The position numbers and the translations under genes are program-made. Of a DNA stretch of 40,631 nucleotides, positions 10,850 through 20,087 are shown piece by piece. The DNA is from Hydrogenophaga sp. A37 (GTDB taxonomy: Bacteria > Pseudomonadota > Gammaproteobacteria > Burkholderiales > Burkholderiaceae_C). Positions within the stretch are counted from its first letter, which is position 1, and the number at the start of each line of letters is the position of its first letter. The DNA lies in assembly GCF_002001205.1 (NCBI RefSeq), contig NZ_MUNZ01000049.1:1-40631 (forward strand), written 5' to 3'. The notes under the pieces were generated by a model, which saw only the letters and a list, made by a program, of their open reading frames with translations, ran no database searches and was not told the origin of the DNA.

Positions 10850-10918
10850 AACCGGCTTTGCCGGGCCACAGGGTGCGTCCCCCCTTCAGGGGGGAAGACG
10901 CGAAGCGGCGCAGGGGGG
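10850..10918 (-). repeat. Dispersed structured intergenic repeat, copy A
   Basis: Directly follows the stop codon of the minus-strand SET-domain gene. Read on that strand it has C-run, GCGCCGCTTCGCG hairpin, CCCCCC/GGGGGG stem-loop, then CCCGGCAAAGCCGG hairpin. The same order is found after topB, the GST gene and argC. It may act as a 3'-end stabiliser or terminator for the gene it follows. Confidence 0.8.
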
Positions 10919-11467
10919 TCATCCCAATTTCGAGGCGCGGCCTGCCCGCTTTGGCGCCAGCAGCGTGCCTCGGCACTTGGGCGCGCCGCACCAGCAGGGG
11001 TACTCGGCCTTGAGTTTGGGGGTGTAGGGCTCGTCGATCACCAGGCCGTAGTCGTAGAACAGCTCTTCGCCGGCGGCGATGTTGCGCTTGGCGCGGATGA
11101 ACACGCGGCCCTCGTCCACCTCGGCTTCGCAGTTGGGCGCGCAGCTGTGGTTGATCCAGCGGGACGAGTTGCCACCGAACTTGGCGTCGATCACATGGCC
11201 TTCGTCGATGTGGAAATAGAAGGTGTGGTGCGGGTCGTTCGGGTCGTGCGGGTGGCGGCGCAGCGCCTCGTCCCAGCTGATGATCTCGCCCACATATTCA
11301 ATCAGTGCCTCGCCCTCGGCCAGGTCCACCACCGCGTACACGCCCTTGCCGTGCACGCCGGAGCGGCGGGTCTGGATGCGGCGGCTGTTGGGGGCGACGG
11401 GCTGGGCAGCGGAAGGGCGCGGCTGCGCCGGGCGGGGGCTTTTGGCGAAACCTGCGGTTTTCTTCAC
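10919..11467 (-). CDS. SET-domain protein lysine methyltransferase
   Basis: Predicted S-adenosylmethionine-dependent protein lysine methyltransferase. The SET fold runs from RRSGVHGKGVYAV through the cofactor/pseudoknot motif RWINHSCAPNCEAE to GEELFYDYGL. A post-SET-like cysteine group follows (CWCGAPKCRG), which in eukaryotic enzymes binds zinc next to the active site. Bacterial SET proteins are known but their substrates are largely undefined. The start is uncertain: the frame stays open to a TTG at 11557 through a low-complexity GC/GT tract, and I use the GTG at 11467 as a conservative start; neither has a clear ribosome-binding site. It is divergent from topB. Confidence 0.82.
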   Translation of the reverse strand: MKKTAGFAKSPRPAQPRPSAAQPVAPNSRRIQTRRSGVHGKGVYAVVDLAEGEALIEYVGEIISWDEALRRHPHDPNDPHHTFYFHIDEGHVIDAKFGGNSSRWINHSCAPNCEAEVDEGRVFIRAKRNIAAGEELFYDYGLVIDEPYTPKLKAEYPCWCGAPKCRGTLLAPKRAGRASKLG

Positions 11468-11500
11468 GGCCGGAATTTTTGGTAAGGTTGTTTCATGCAG

Positions 11501-11549
11501 GTGCGCGCGTGTGTGTGCGTACCCATGTGTGCGCGTGCATGCGCGCGTG
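11501..11549. other. Alternating purine-pyrimidine tract (Z-DNA-prone)
   Basis: Two blocks of strict purine-pyrimidine alternation, 11501-11522 and 11524-11549, separated by one base, made almost wholly of CG and TG/CA steps. Such tracts flip to left-handed Z-DNA under negative supercoiling. It lies between the SET gene and topB, ending about 16 bases before the topB start codon. Confidence 0.75.
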
Positions 11550-11565
11550 AAAGCCAATTGTAGAG

Positions 11566-14511
11566 ATGAAAACCCTGGTCATTGCCGAGAAGCCATCCGT
11601 GGCCCAAGACATCGTGCGAGCACTCACCCCGACGGCGGGCAAGTTCGAGAAGCACGATGATCATTTTGAAAATGACACCTACGTGGTGACCTCCGCCGTG
11701 GGTCACCTGGTGGAGATCGCAGCGCCCGAGGAATTCGACGTCAAGCGCGGCAAGTGGAGCTTTGCCCACCTGCCCGTGTTGCCGCCCTACTTTGAACTCA
11801 AGCCGATCGACAAGACCAAGTCGCGCCTGTCCGCTGTGGTTCGGCTGGCCAAGCGCAAGGACGTGACGAAGCTCATCAACGCCTGTGACGCGGGCCGCGA
11901 GGGCGAACTGATCTTCCGCCTGATCGAGCAGTACGCCGGTGGTCTCAAAGGCGGTTCATATCAGGCGCTGGGCAAACCGGTGCAGCGCCTCTGGCTGCAG
12001 TCCATGACGCCGGCGGCCATTCGCGACGGCTTTGAGCACCTGCGCAGCGACGCCCAGATGCAGGGACTGGCCGACGCGGCGCGCAGCCGCTCCGAGGCCG
12101 ACTGGATGGTGGGCATCAACGGCACGCGCGCCATGACGGCGTTCAACTCGCGCGACGGCGGCTTCTTTCTCACCACGGTCGGCCGGGTTCAGACGCCCAC
12201 GCTGTCCATCGTGGTCGAGCGCGAGGAACAGATTCGCGCCCACCGCAGCCGCGACTACTGGGAGATCCATGCGTCCTTCCTGGCCGAGGCCGGCGAGTAC
12301 CCGGGCAAGTGGTTCGATCCGGCCTTCAAGAAGCCCACGGGTGACGACGCCGACGCTGACCAACGCGCCGACCGTCTGTGGAACCAGCGCGATGCGCTCG
12401 CCATTGTTGAGGCCGTTCGAGGCAAGGCCGCCAGCGTCACCGAAGAGAGCAAGCCCACCACGCAGGCCAGCGGATTGCTGTACGACCTGACCAGCCTGCA
12501 GCGCGAGGCCAACGGTCGCTTCGGCTTCTCCGCCAAGACCACGCTGCAGCTGGCACAAAGCCTGTACGAACGCCACAAGGCCCTGACCTATCCGCGGACC
12601 GACTCGCGCGCCCTGCCCGAGGACTACCTGCCCACGGTGAAGCAGACCTTCGAGATGCTGGCGAGCAGCGGCATGAATCACCTGGCGCCGCACGCGCTGA
12701 CCGCGCTCAACGGCGGGTACATCCGCCCGAGCAAGCGCATCTTCGACAACAGCAAGGTGTCGGACCACTTCGCCATCATCCCCACGCTGCAGGCACCCAG
12801 CGGCCTGAGCGAAGCCGAACAGAAGCTGTACGACCTGGTGGTGCGCCGTTTCCTGGCGGTGTTCTTTCCCAGTGCCGAGTTCATGGTGACCACGCGCATT
12901 TCGAAAGTCCTGAATCACCACTTCAAGACCGAGGGCAAGGTGCTGGTCAAGCCGGGCTGGATGGCCGTCTACGGCAAGGAAGCCGCCGAAGACGTGGTCG
13001 ATGCCAAAGAGGGCGACAAAGGCCAGAACCTGGTGCCGGTGCGCGAGGGCGAGACGGTGCGCACCGAATCGGTCGAGGCCAAGGCCCTGAAAACTAAGCC
13101 GCCCGCGCGTTACTCTGAAGCCACGTTGCTCGGCGCCATGGAAGGCGCGGGCAAGCTGATCGACGACGACGAGCTGCGCGAGGCCATGCAGGAAAAGGGC
13201 CTGGGCACGCCCGCCACGCGCGCGGCCACCATCGAAGGTCTCCTGACCGAGAAGTACATGTTCCGCGAAGGCCGCGAGATCATCCCCACGGCCAAGGCCT
13301 TCCAGCTCATGACGCTGCTGCGTGGCCTTGGCGTGGAAGAACTCTCCAAGGCCGAACTCACCGGGGAGTGGGAACACAAGCTGGCTCAGATGGAGCACGG
13401 GCAGCTCAGCCGCAGTGCCTTCATGGCCGAGATCGCGCAGATGACCGAGCGCATGGTGAAGAAGGCCAAGGAATACGACCGCGACACCATCCCCGGCAAC
13501 TACGCCACGCTCGCCACGCCCTGCCCCAACTGCGGCGGCGTGGTGAAGGAAAACTACCGCCGCTACGGCTGCACCGGCGCCGACGGCAACAGCGATGGCT
13601 GCGGTTTTTCGTTCGGCAAGTCACCGGCCGGTCGCACCTTCGAGCCCGAAGAGGCCGAACAGCTGCTGGCGACGAAGAAGATCGGTCCGCTGGAGGGCTT
13701 CCGCTCCAAGGCGGGTTGGCCTTTCGTGGCCGAGATCGTGATCAAGTTCAACGAAGAAGACAAGAACTGGAAGCTGGAGTTCGACTTCGGCGACGACAAG
13801 AAGAACGAAGAGACCGGTGAGCTGGTGGACTTCACCGGCAGCGAGTCGCTCGGTGCCTGCCCCAAGTGCGGCAGCCCGGTGCATGAGCACGGTGCCAACT
13901 ACGTGTGTGAAAAATCGGTGCCCACCGATGCGCAGGCCACACCGAGCTGCGACTTCAAGAGCGGCAAGATCATCCTGCAGCAGCCGGTGGCGCGCGAGCA
14001 GATGCAAAAGCTGCTGGCCACGGGCAAGACCGACCTGCTGGACAAATTCGTTTCCATGCGCACGCGCCGCGCGTTCAAGGCCTTCCTGGCCTGGGACAAG
14101 GAAGCGGGTAAGGTGAACTTCGAGTTCGAGCCGCGCACCAGCAAGTTCCCGCCGCGCAAGACGGCGGCCGGCGCGCCGGCCAAGGTGGCGCCGGCGAAGA
14201 AGGCAGCTGCCAAGGCCGCGCCGGCCAAGAAAGCCGCGGCCAAGAAGACGCCGGCGGTGAAAGCCCCGCGCAAGACCACCGCCGCCAGCGGCAAACAGCC
14301 CAGCGCCGCCTTGGCTGCGGTGATCGGCGCAGACGCCGTGTCGCGCCCCGAAGCGGTGAAGAAGCTGTGGGACTACATCAAGGCCAACGGTCTGCAGGAC
14401 GCCACCAACAAACGCAACATCAACGCCGACGCCAAGCTGGAACCGGTGTTCGGCAAACCGCAGGTGACGATGTTTGAGATTGCGGGCGTGCTGGGCAAAC
14501 ATTTGGCATGA
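11566..14511 (+). CDS. topB: DNA topoisomerase III with basic linker and SWIB domain
   Basis: Type IA topoisomerase that relaxes and decatenates DNA through a transient tyrosine link. The TOPRIM domain opens with MKTLVIAEKPSVAQDI and has NACDAGREGELIF near residue 105. The active-site Tyr is residue 342 in LTYPRTDSR. C-terminal zinc ribbons follow (CPNCGG near 650 and CPKCGSPV near 766). After these come a Lys/Ala/Pro-rich H1-like segment (about 862-909) and a SWIB/MDM2-type domain (about 917-981). At 981 residues it is much longer than E. coli TopB (about 650) because of these additions. It stands alone, divergent from the SET gene, behind a Z-DNA-prone tract. Confidence 0.93.
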   Translation: MKTLVIAEKPSVAQDIVRALTPTAGKFEKHDDHFENDTYVVTSAVGHLVEIAAPEEFDVKRGKWSFAHLPVLPPYFELKPIDKTKSRLSAVVRLAKRKDVTKLINACDAGREGELIFRLIEQYAGGLKGGSYQALGKPVQRLWLQSMTPAAIRDGFEHLRSDAQMQGLADAARSRSEADWMVGINGTRAMTAFNSRDGGFFLTTVGRVQTPTLSIVVEREEQIRAHRSRDYWEIHASFLAEAGEYPGKWFDPAFKKPTGDDADADQRADRLWNQRDALAIVEAVRGKAASVTEESKPTTQASGLLYDLTSLQREANGRFGFSAKTTLQLAQSLYERHKALTYPRTDSRALPEDYLPTVKQTFEMLASSGMNHLAPHALTALNGGYIRPSKRIFDNSKVSDHFAIIPTLQAPSGLSEAEQKLYDLVVRRFLAVFFPSAEFMVTTRISKVLNHHFKTEGKVLVKPGWMAVYGKEAAEDVVDAKEGDKGQNLVPVREGETVRTESVEAKALKTKPPARYSEATLLGAMEGAGKLIDDDELREAMQEKGLGTPATRAATIEGLLTEKYMFREGREIIPTAKAFQLMTLLRGLGVEELSKAELTGEWEHKLAQMEHGQLSRSAFMAEIAQMTERMVKKAKEYDRDTIPGNYATLATPCPNCGGVVKENYRRYGCTGADGNSDGCGFSFGKSPAGRTFEPEEAEQLLATKKIGPLEGFRSKAGWPFVAEIVIKFNEEDKNWKLEFDFGDDKKNEETGELVDFTGSESLGACPKCGSPVHEHGANYVCEKSVPTDAQATPSCDFKSGKIILQQPVAREQMQKLLATGKTDLLDKFVSMRTRRAFKAFLAWDKEAGKVNFEFEPRTSKFPPRKTAAGAPAKVAPAKKAAAKAAPAKKAAAKKTPAVKAPRKTTAASGKQPSAALAAVIGADAVSRPEAVKKLWDYIKANGLQDATNKRNINADAKLEPVFGKPQVTMFEIAGVLGKHLA

Positions 14512-14596
14512 CCCCCCGCGCCGCTTCGCGTCACCCCCCTTGCAGGGGGGCCACACTGGCGGCCCTGCAAAGCCGGTTCCGCGGTGTGCTGGTGCC
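14512..14596 (+). repeat. Dispersed structured intergenic repeat, copy B
   Basis: Starts immediately after the topB stop: C-run, GCGCCGCTTCGCGTC, CCCCCCTTGCAGGGGGG stem-loop, then CCTGCAAAGCCGG. Order and polarity match copies A, C and D relative to the gene they follow. Confidence 0.8.
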
Positions 14597-14622
14597 TTAA
14601 ATCCCTCGCCATGGAGACTGCT

Positions 14623-15267
14623 ATGAGCCTCAAGCTCTATTTCGCCCCCGGCGCCTGCTCGTTCGTGCCGCACAGCATGCTGGCATTCTCCGGTGCGGCG
14701 TTCGAACCCGTCAGCGTGAAGCTGCACAAGGGTGAGCAGCGCTCGGCCGAGTACCTGGCGCTCAATCCGCGCGGCCAGGTGCCGGTGCTGGTGGACGACG
14801 GCTTGGTAATCACCCAGATCGTCGCCATCCTGCTGCACCTGGATGCCAAGCTGCCCGAGGCTGGCATCTTGCCCGTGTCGGGCGTGGCACGCACACGAGC
14901 GCTGAGCACACTGGCCTGGATGAACAACACGGTCCACCCCACGTTCACCCACGTGTTCATGCCTGAGAAGTTCACCGACGATGAAGCGGCGCAGCAGGCG
15001 ATCAAGCGGTTTGCGGTGGAGAGTTACCGCGGTCTGCTGAGCGAGATCGAGGCCTTGGCCGCGAACGCCGCGCCGTGGCTGACGGGCGACCGCCCGGGCG
15101 CGCTCGACGCCTATGCGCTCACACTGCTGCGTTGGGGCGGCATTGCCGGCATCGACCCCACCGGGTTCACCGCCACCTGGGCGCTGGTCCAGCGCTTTGC
15201 CGCGTTGCCAGCGGTGGCCACGGTCATCGAGCGTGAGCGCCTGCAACTCAATCTGTACCGGAAGTGA
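14623..15267 (+). CDS. Glutathione S-transferase family protein
   Basis: A 214-residue cytosolic GST-fold protein. The N-terminal thioredoxin-like domain begins MSLKLYFAPGACSFVPH; the CSFVPH stretch is like the beta-class catalytic region. It has the glutathione-binding cis-Pro segment GQVPVLVDDG near residue 55, and an all-helical C-terminal domain follows. The start at 14623 has GGAG six bases upstream; two upstream in-frame ATGs would add unconserved residues. Substrate is unknown. It lies between two copies of the intergenic repeat, so it is probably a single-gene transcription unit. Confidence 0.87.
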   Translation: MSLKLYFAPGACSFVPHSMLAFSGAAFEPVSVKLHKGEQRSAEYLALNPRGQVPVLVDDGLVITQIVAILLHLDAKLPEAGILPVSGVARTRALSTLAWMNNTVHPTFTHVFMPEKFTDDEAAQQAIKRFAVESYRGLLSEIEALAANAAPWLTGDRPGALDAYALTLLRWGGIAGIDPTGFTATWALVQRFAALPAVATVIERERLQLNLYRK

Positions 15268-15345
15268 AGCACCCCCGCCGCGCTTCGCGCGACCCCCAAG
15301 GGGGCGGCACTGGCCGTCCGGCAAAGCCGGCCCGGCGGTGCCCTG
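15268..15345 (+). repeat. Dispersed structured intergenic repeat, copy C
   Basis: Directly follows the GST stop: CCCCCGCCGCGCTTCGCGCG, a CCCCCAAGGGGG stem-loop, then CCGGCAAAGCCGG. The polarity is the same as in the other copies. The following ~50 bases up to the sensor-kinase stop at 15398 hold nothing I recognise. Confidence 0.8.
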
Positions 15346-15397
15346 GGAGGCATCGTTTCATGCGCAGGGGTGGCGCGCCGGCGCCATGGAAAACGGT

Positions 15398-16867
15398 TCA
15401 TTCGTCGGCGGGTCTTCTGGCCGCAAAACGGATCGCCACACGCAAGCCGCGGCGGGGGCCTTCGGCGTGCGTGTCTTCCATCATGACCACGGCGCCGTGC
15501 TGCTGGGCGATCTCATGCACGATCGCCAGACCGAGGCCGGAGCCGTCCACGTTGGTCCCCAGCGCGCGGTAGAAGGGCTGCAGCACCAGCGCCCGTTCGT
15601 TCTCCGGGATGCCCGGGCCGTTGTCCTCGACCTGCAGGATCTGCACGCCGCTGAACCGGTCGAACAGCACCCGGACGGTCACGATGCCGCCCTGGCCTGA
15701 GTAGTTGATCGCGTTGTCCACGAGGTTGCGGACCATCTCCTGCAACAGGGTCGGGTTGCCGTCCATCAGACAGATCTCGGGCATGTCTTCCGGGCCTTCG
15801 TAGCCGAGATCGATGCCGTGTTCCAGCGCCCTCGGCACCGAATCCCGGACCACGTCGGTGACCAGCTTGGCCAGATCGATCTGCGCGGTGGGCAGCGCCC
15901 GACCCGTGGTTTCTGCGCGGGCCAGTGCCAGCAGCTGGTTGACCGTGTGGGTGGCGCGCGAACTGGAGCGGGCGATCTGCTTCAGCGAACCGCGAATCTC
16001 CTGCGGGTCTGTTTCGCGCTGCGCCAGCTCGGCCTGCATGCGCAGACCGGCCAGCGGGGTCTTGAGCTGGTGCGCTGCGTCGGCCAGAAAGCGCTTCTGC
16101 GTGGTGAGCGAGGTCTTCAGCCGCGTGAGCAGGTCGTTGATGGACGAGACCAGGGGCGCCACTTCCTGAGGGATGAACGATTCTTCGATGGGGCTGAGGT
16201 CGTCGGGCTTGCGCGCGCGGATCTTCTGTTCCAGCTCATTGAGCGGGCGGATGCCGCGCACCAGGGCCAGCCAGACCAGCAGCACCGCCAGCGGCAGGAT
16301 GACGAACTGCGGCACCATCACGCCCTTGATGATTTCGGTCGCCAGCGTCGACCGTTTGCCCTTGGTCTCGCCCACCTGCATGAGCACCAGTTGCTTCCCG
16401 TCGGTGCCGCGCGCCAGCCAGGCGTAGGCCACGCGCACCTCATCACCCCGCACCATGTCATCGCGCAACAGGACACGGCCGGGTTCGGGTGTCTCGGGGT
16501 CGTCGGGCAGGGGGAAATCGCCTTCACCGCTGATGAGCTGACCGCGTGCATCGAGCACCTGGTAGTAGACGAGGTCGCTGTCATCGGCCCGCAGCAGGTC
16601 GCGGGCCTGGGGCGTGAGGTTGAAGCTGACCTTCTTGTCGGTGGCCACCACAAACTGCGTGAGTGCCTGCAGGTTGAACTCCAGCGCACGGTCAAACGGC
16701 TTGGTGGCGATGCCCTGCGCCACGAACCATGTCAGCGCCAGCGACAGCGGCCACAGCAGCAGCAGCGGCGTGAGCATCCAGTCCAGGATCTCACCAAACA
16801 GGCTGCGCTGTTCGCGCTGGAACAGCCCAAAGGAGATGCGCGCGCCGTCGTGCTGCTCGTCGGCCAT
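15398..16867 (-). CDS. Two-component sensor histidine kinase (TctE/QseC type)
   Basis: A 489-residue membrane sensor. TM1 lies near residues 30-50 and TM2 near 182-203, with a periplasmic sensing region of about 130 residues between them. HAMP follows, then the DHp domain with H-box FLADAAHQLKTPL (phospho-His near residue 268), and the ATPase domain with N-box NLVDNAINYS, G1 VEDNGPGIP and G2 DGSGLGLAIV. The sensing region resembles the 2CSK_N type of TctE/QseC kinases, often linked to carboxylates or metals, but the signal cannot be read from sequence. The response regulator gene is 18 bases upstream, so they are cognate partners in one operon. Confidence 0.92.
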   Translation of the reverse strand: MADEQHDGARISFGLFQREQRSLFGEILDWMLTPLLLLWPLSLALTWFVAQGIATKPFDRALEFNLQALTQFVVATDKKVSFNLTPQARDLLRADDSDLVYYQVLDARGQLISGEGDFPLPDDPETPEPGRVLLRDDMVRGDEVRVAYAWLARGTDGKQLVLMQVGETKGKRSTLATEIIKGVMVPQFVILPLAVLLVWLALVRGIRPLNELEQKIRARKPDDLSPIEESFIPQEVAPLVSSINDLLTRLKTSLTTQKRFLADAAHQLKTPLAGLRMQAELAQRETDPQEIRGSLKQIARSSSRATHTVNQLLALARAETTGRALPTAQIDLAKLVTDVVRDSVPRALEHGIDLGYEGPEDMPEICLMDGNPTLLQEMVRNLVDNAINYSGQGGIVTVRVLFDRFSGVQILQVEDNGPGIPENERALVLQPFYRALGTNVDGSGLGLAIVHEIAQQHGAVVMMEDTHAEGPRRGLRVAIRFAARRPADE

Positions 16868-16885
16868 GTCAAAGCGCAGGCACGG

Positions 16886-17554
16886 TCAAATCTTCTCCAG
16901 GCAATAACCCAGCCCCCGAACCGTGGCGATGCGGATCGGACCTTTCTCGATCTTCTTGCGCAGGCGGTGGATATAGACCTCGATGGCGTTGTTGCTCACC
17001 TCTTCGCCCCACTCGCACAGGCGCTCGACCAACTGGTCTTTGCTCACCAGCCGCCCGGCGCGCTGCAGCAGCACTTCGAGCAGGCCGAGTTCACGCGCCG
17101 AGAGCTCGACCATCTTGCCGTCGATGGTGGCCACGCGGCCGGCCTGGTCGTACACCAGCGGGCCGTGCTTGATGGTGGAGCTGGCGCCGCCCATGCCACG
17201 GCGCGTGAGGGCACGCACGCGGGCCTCCTGCTCCTGCAGCGAAAACGGCTTGGCCATGTAGTCGTCGGCGCCGTAGTCCAGACCCTTGACACGTTCGTCG
17301 ATGCTGTCGGCCGCGGTGAGGATCAGTACCGGCAGCGCGGAGCCGCGCGAGCGCAGGCGTTTGAGCACTTCCAGCCCGTGCATCTTGGGCAGGCCCAGAT
17401 CAAGGATCAGCAGGTCGAACTCGTTGTTCGTCATCAGGGCGGCGTCGGCTTCGTTGCCGCTGGCCACATGGTCCACCGCCGCGCCGGCCGCACGCAGGCT
17501 GCGCAGCAGGCCATCGGCCAGAACCTGGTCGTCTTCGGCAATCAGGATGCGCAT
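16886..17554 (-). CDS. OmpR-family response regulator (TctD/QseB type)
   Basis: A 222-residue two-component regulator. The receiver domain has the acidic pair at E7-D9, phospho-acceptor D52 in LLILDLGLP and K102 in YMAKPFS. A winged-helix DNA-binding domain follows (ELSARELGLLEVLLQRAGR onward). AGGAG lies just before the ATG. It is first gene of the two-gene operon with the sensor kinase. The targets are not evident; no tct transporter genes adjoin. Confidence 0.93.
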   Translation of the reverse strand: MRILIAEDDQVLADGLLRSLRAAGAAVDHVASGNEADAALMTNNEFDLLILDLGLPKMHGLEVLKRLRSRGSALPVLILTAADSIDERVKGLDYGADDYMAKPFSLQEQEARVRALTRRGMGGASSTIKHGPLVYDQAGRVATIDGKMVELSARELGLLEVLLQRAGRLVSKDQLVERLCEWGEEVSNNAIEVYIHRLRKKIEKGPIRIATVRGLGYCLEKI

Positions 17555-17709
17555 GCGGGTCTCCTATGGGCTGCGGGTGCCGCCTGTTGTCTGGGGCATG
17601 GGGATGAGAGGCGCTGTCTGATTCGCTCTGCGGTTCATTTTAGGCCGCTGCGTGCCGCTGTTCCGGCCGGACAAACCCGCGTGCGCGACCCGACCAGGGT
17701 GCGGTTCGC

Positions 17710-18207
17710 TCAACTGCCGTAGGCCTCCAGCCCCAGTGCCACCACGGTGGCCACGTCGTCGCCCACCTGCGCTCGGAACTCGGTCTCGGCACGCGCCACC
17801 GCCAGGCGAAACGCTTCGAGCCAGAGCAGGCCGGTGGCGGTGAAAACGATGCGCCGCGCTCGCGCGTCCAGCGGGTCGGGCTCGCGCCGAACCAGGTCCC
17901 AGGCTTCGCACTGGGTGACGAGATCGCCCATGGCCTGCTTGCTCATGCCGGCGCTCTGCGCCAGTTCGGTCAGGCGCGAACCCTGCAAGCCCAGGTGGCG
18001 GGTGATGTGGACGTGGGCTGCCCCGATCTGCGCGCGCGCGGCGAGGTTGGACAAGGCCAGCGGCACGTTGGCATCGTGGGCCATCAGGTGCAGCACACGC
18101 TCGTCAAAGCGGCGCAAGGCCAGACCCAACAGGCGGCCGAGGTGGGCGCTGCGCCAGCGGTCGTCTGGCGGGGTTTCTGGCATGTGCAAAGCGGGTTGAA
18201 TGACCAT
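17710..18207 (-). CDS. MarR-family transcriptional regulator
   Basis: A 165-residue winged-helix regulator. The wing-helix core is seen in SRLTELAQSAGMSKQAMGDL (recognition region about residues 76-95) followed by GLVxREPDPxDARARR-type wing residues. The start is uncertain between 18207 and an internal ATG at 18183; neither has a clear ribosome-binding site. It is divergent from recA with about 140 bases between. MarR proteins often repress their own gene in response to phenolic ligands; the target is not obvious here. Confidence 0.85.
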   Translation of the reverse strand: MVIQPALHMPETPPDDRWRSAHLGRLLGLALRRFDERVLHLMAHDANVPLALSNLAARAQIGAAHVHITRHLGLQGSRLTELAQSAGMSKQAMGDLVTQCEAWDLVRREPDPLDARARRIVFTATGLLWLEAFRLAVARAETEFRAQVGDDVATVVALGLEAYGS

Positions 18208-18241
18208 GGGTTAATGGTAAGGCAAACTGATCAATAAATCG

Positions 18242-18262
18242 GTTGAAGCCGATGTATTCAAC
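18242..18262. promoter_or_regulatory. Inverted repeat in the marR-recA divergent region
   Basis: GTTGAA (18242-18247) and TTCAAC (18257-18262) are inverted around nine bases. This is a candidate operator for the divergent MarR-type regulator. It overlaps a possible recA promoter (TTGAAG 18243-18248, TAAACT 18265-18270, 16-base spacer). Confidence 0.4.
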
Positions 18263-18271
18263 GATAAACTG

Positions 18272-18304
18272 CTGTTCAAGCATCCAGCCTGTACATAAAA
18301 ACAA
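18272..18304 (+). promoter_or_regulatory. Candidate LexA (SOS) boxes of recA
   Basis: The LexA consensus is CTGT-N8-ACAG. CTGT-N8-ACAA at 18289-18304 matches the full E. coli 16-base core at 12 positions. An upstream overlapping candidate, CTGT-N8-CCAG, lies at 18272-18287. Both sit just before recA, near or after the likely transcription start, where a repressor would block it. Confidence 0.65.
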
Positions 18305-18348
18305 AGGCAGGAAGCGAACACTCACTCACTCGTACAGGAGCCTTCAAC

Positions 18349-19461
<1,113 letters not shown>

Positions 19462-19503
19462 GTGTGTTGAGCGCGGTGCCACAGGCGGTGGAGCATTCGT
19501 CGC

Positions 19504-19953
19504 ATGGCGTTTGATCAGATCTCGCTCAAAGGCCGCGCCCTTCGCCTGCTGGCCGGGCGCGAGCATTCCCGCGCCGAGCTGGAGCGCAAGTTGAAGCCTC
19601 ATGAAACGGAGCCCGGCGAACTGACCCGCGCGCTGGACGAGTTGGACGCCAAGGGCTTCATCAACGAACAACGTGTTCTTGAATCCGTGGTGCACCGCCG
19701 CGCCGCCCGCCTGGGTGCCGCCCGAGTGAAGCAAGAACTGCAGGCCAAGGGGCTGGACCCGGCTGCGGTGGCCGAGGCGGTCGCCCAACTGCGTGGCACG
19801 GAAGTGGAGCGGGCGCGCGAGGTCTGGCGCAAGAAGTTCGGATCACCGCCGGCCGATGCGGCCGAGCGCGGCAAGCAGATGCGGTTTTTGCTCGCCCGCG
19901 GTTTTGGCGCCGAAGCGATTCGCCGCGTGGTGAGCGGCAGCGAGGACGACTGA
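19504..19953 (+). CDS. recX: Regulatory protein RecX
   Basis: A 149-residue helical-repeat protein that caps or inhibits RecA filaments. It shows the RecX three-helix repeats, beginning LKGRALRLLAGREHSRAELERKL and continuing with RRAARLGAARVKQELQAKGL. It directly follows recA on the same strand, the usual genetic position, and is probably translated from read-through transcript. Length is typical. Confidence 0.95.
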   Translation: MAFDQISLKGRALRLLAGREHSRAELERKLKPHETEPGELTRALDELDAKGFINEQRVLESVVHRRAARLGAARVKQELQAKGLDPAAVAEAVAQLRGTEVERAREVWRKKFGSPPADAAERGKQMRFLLARGFGAEAIRRVVSGSEDD

Positions 19954-20018
19954 TCCGCCGCCATCCCAGCGGCGGGTGCGCCACCGGAGCGAATGCCTTA
20001 CCCAGCACATGCCGAAGA

Positions 20019-20087
20019 ACCGGCTTTGCCGGGCCAAAGGCGTGGTCCCTGTGGGGGAAGCCGCGCAGCGGCGCAGGGGGGTGGGGT
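20019..20087 (-). repeat. Dispersed structured intergenic repeat, copy D
   Basis: Follows the argC stop on the minus strand: C-runs, GCGCCGCTGCGCGGC, a CCCCCACAGGGA stem-loop, then CCCGGCAAAGCCGG. It has the same polarity as copies A-C and is the most diverged copy. The rest of the recX-argC convergent gap (19954-20018) has no recognised feature. Confidence 0.75.

Noticed and set aside
11956..13398. 480-residue minus-strand open frame inside topB
   Set aside because: Antisense shadow of a conserved topoisomerase reading frame; the topB motifs are intact in the other strand.
14149..14290. Internal repeats at the end of topB considered as a CRISPR-like or satellite repeat
   Set aside because: They are in-frame Lys/Ala/Pro codon repeats of the H1-like linker, without spacers.
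13621..15324. 567-residue minus-strand open frame spanning topB and the GST gene
   Set aside because: Crosses two well-identified genes and an intergenic repeat; composition is typical of GC-rich antisense frames.
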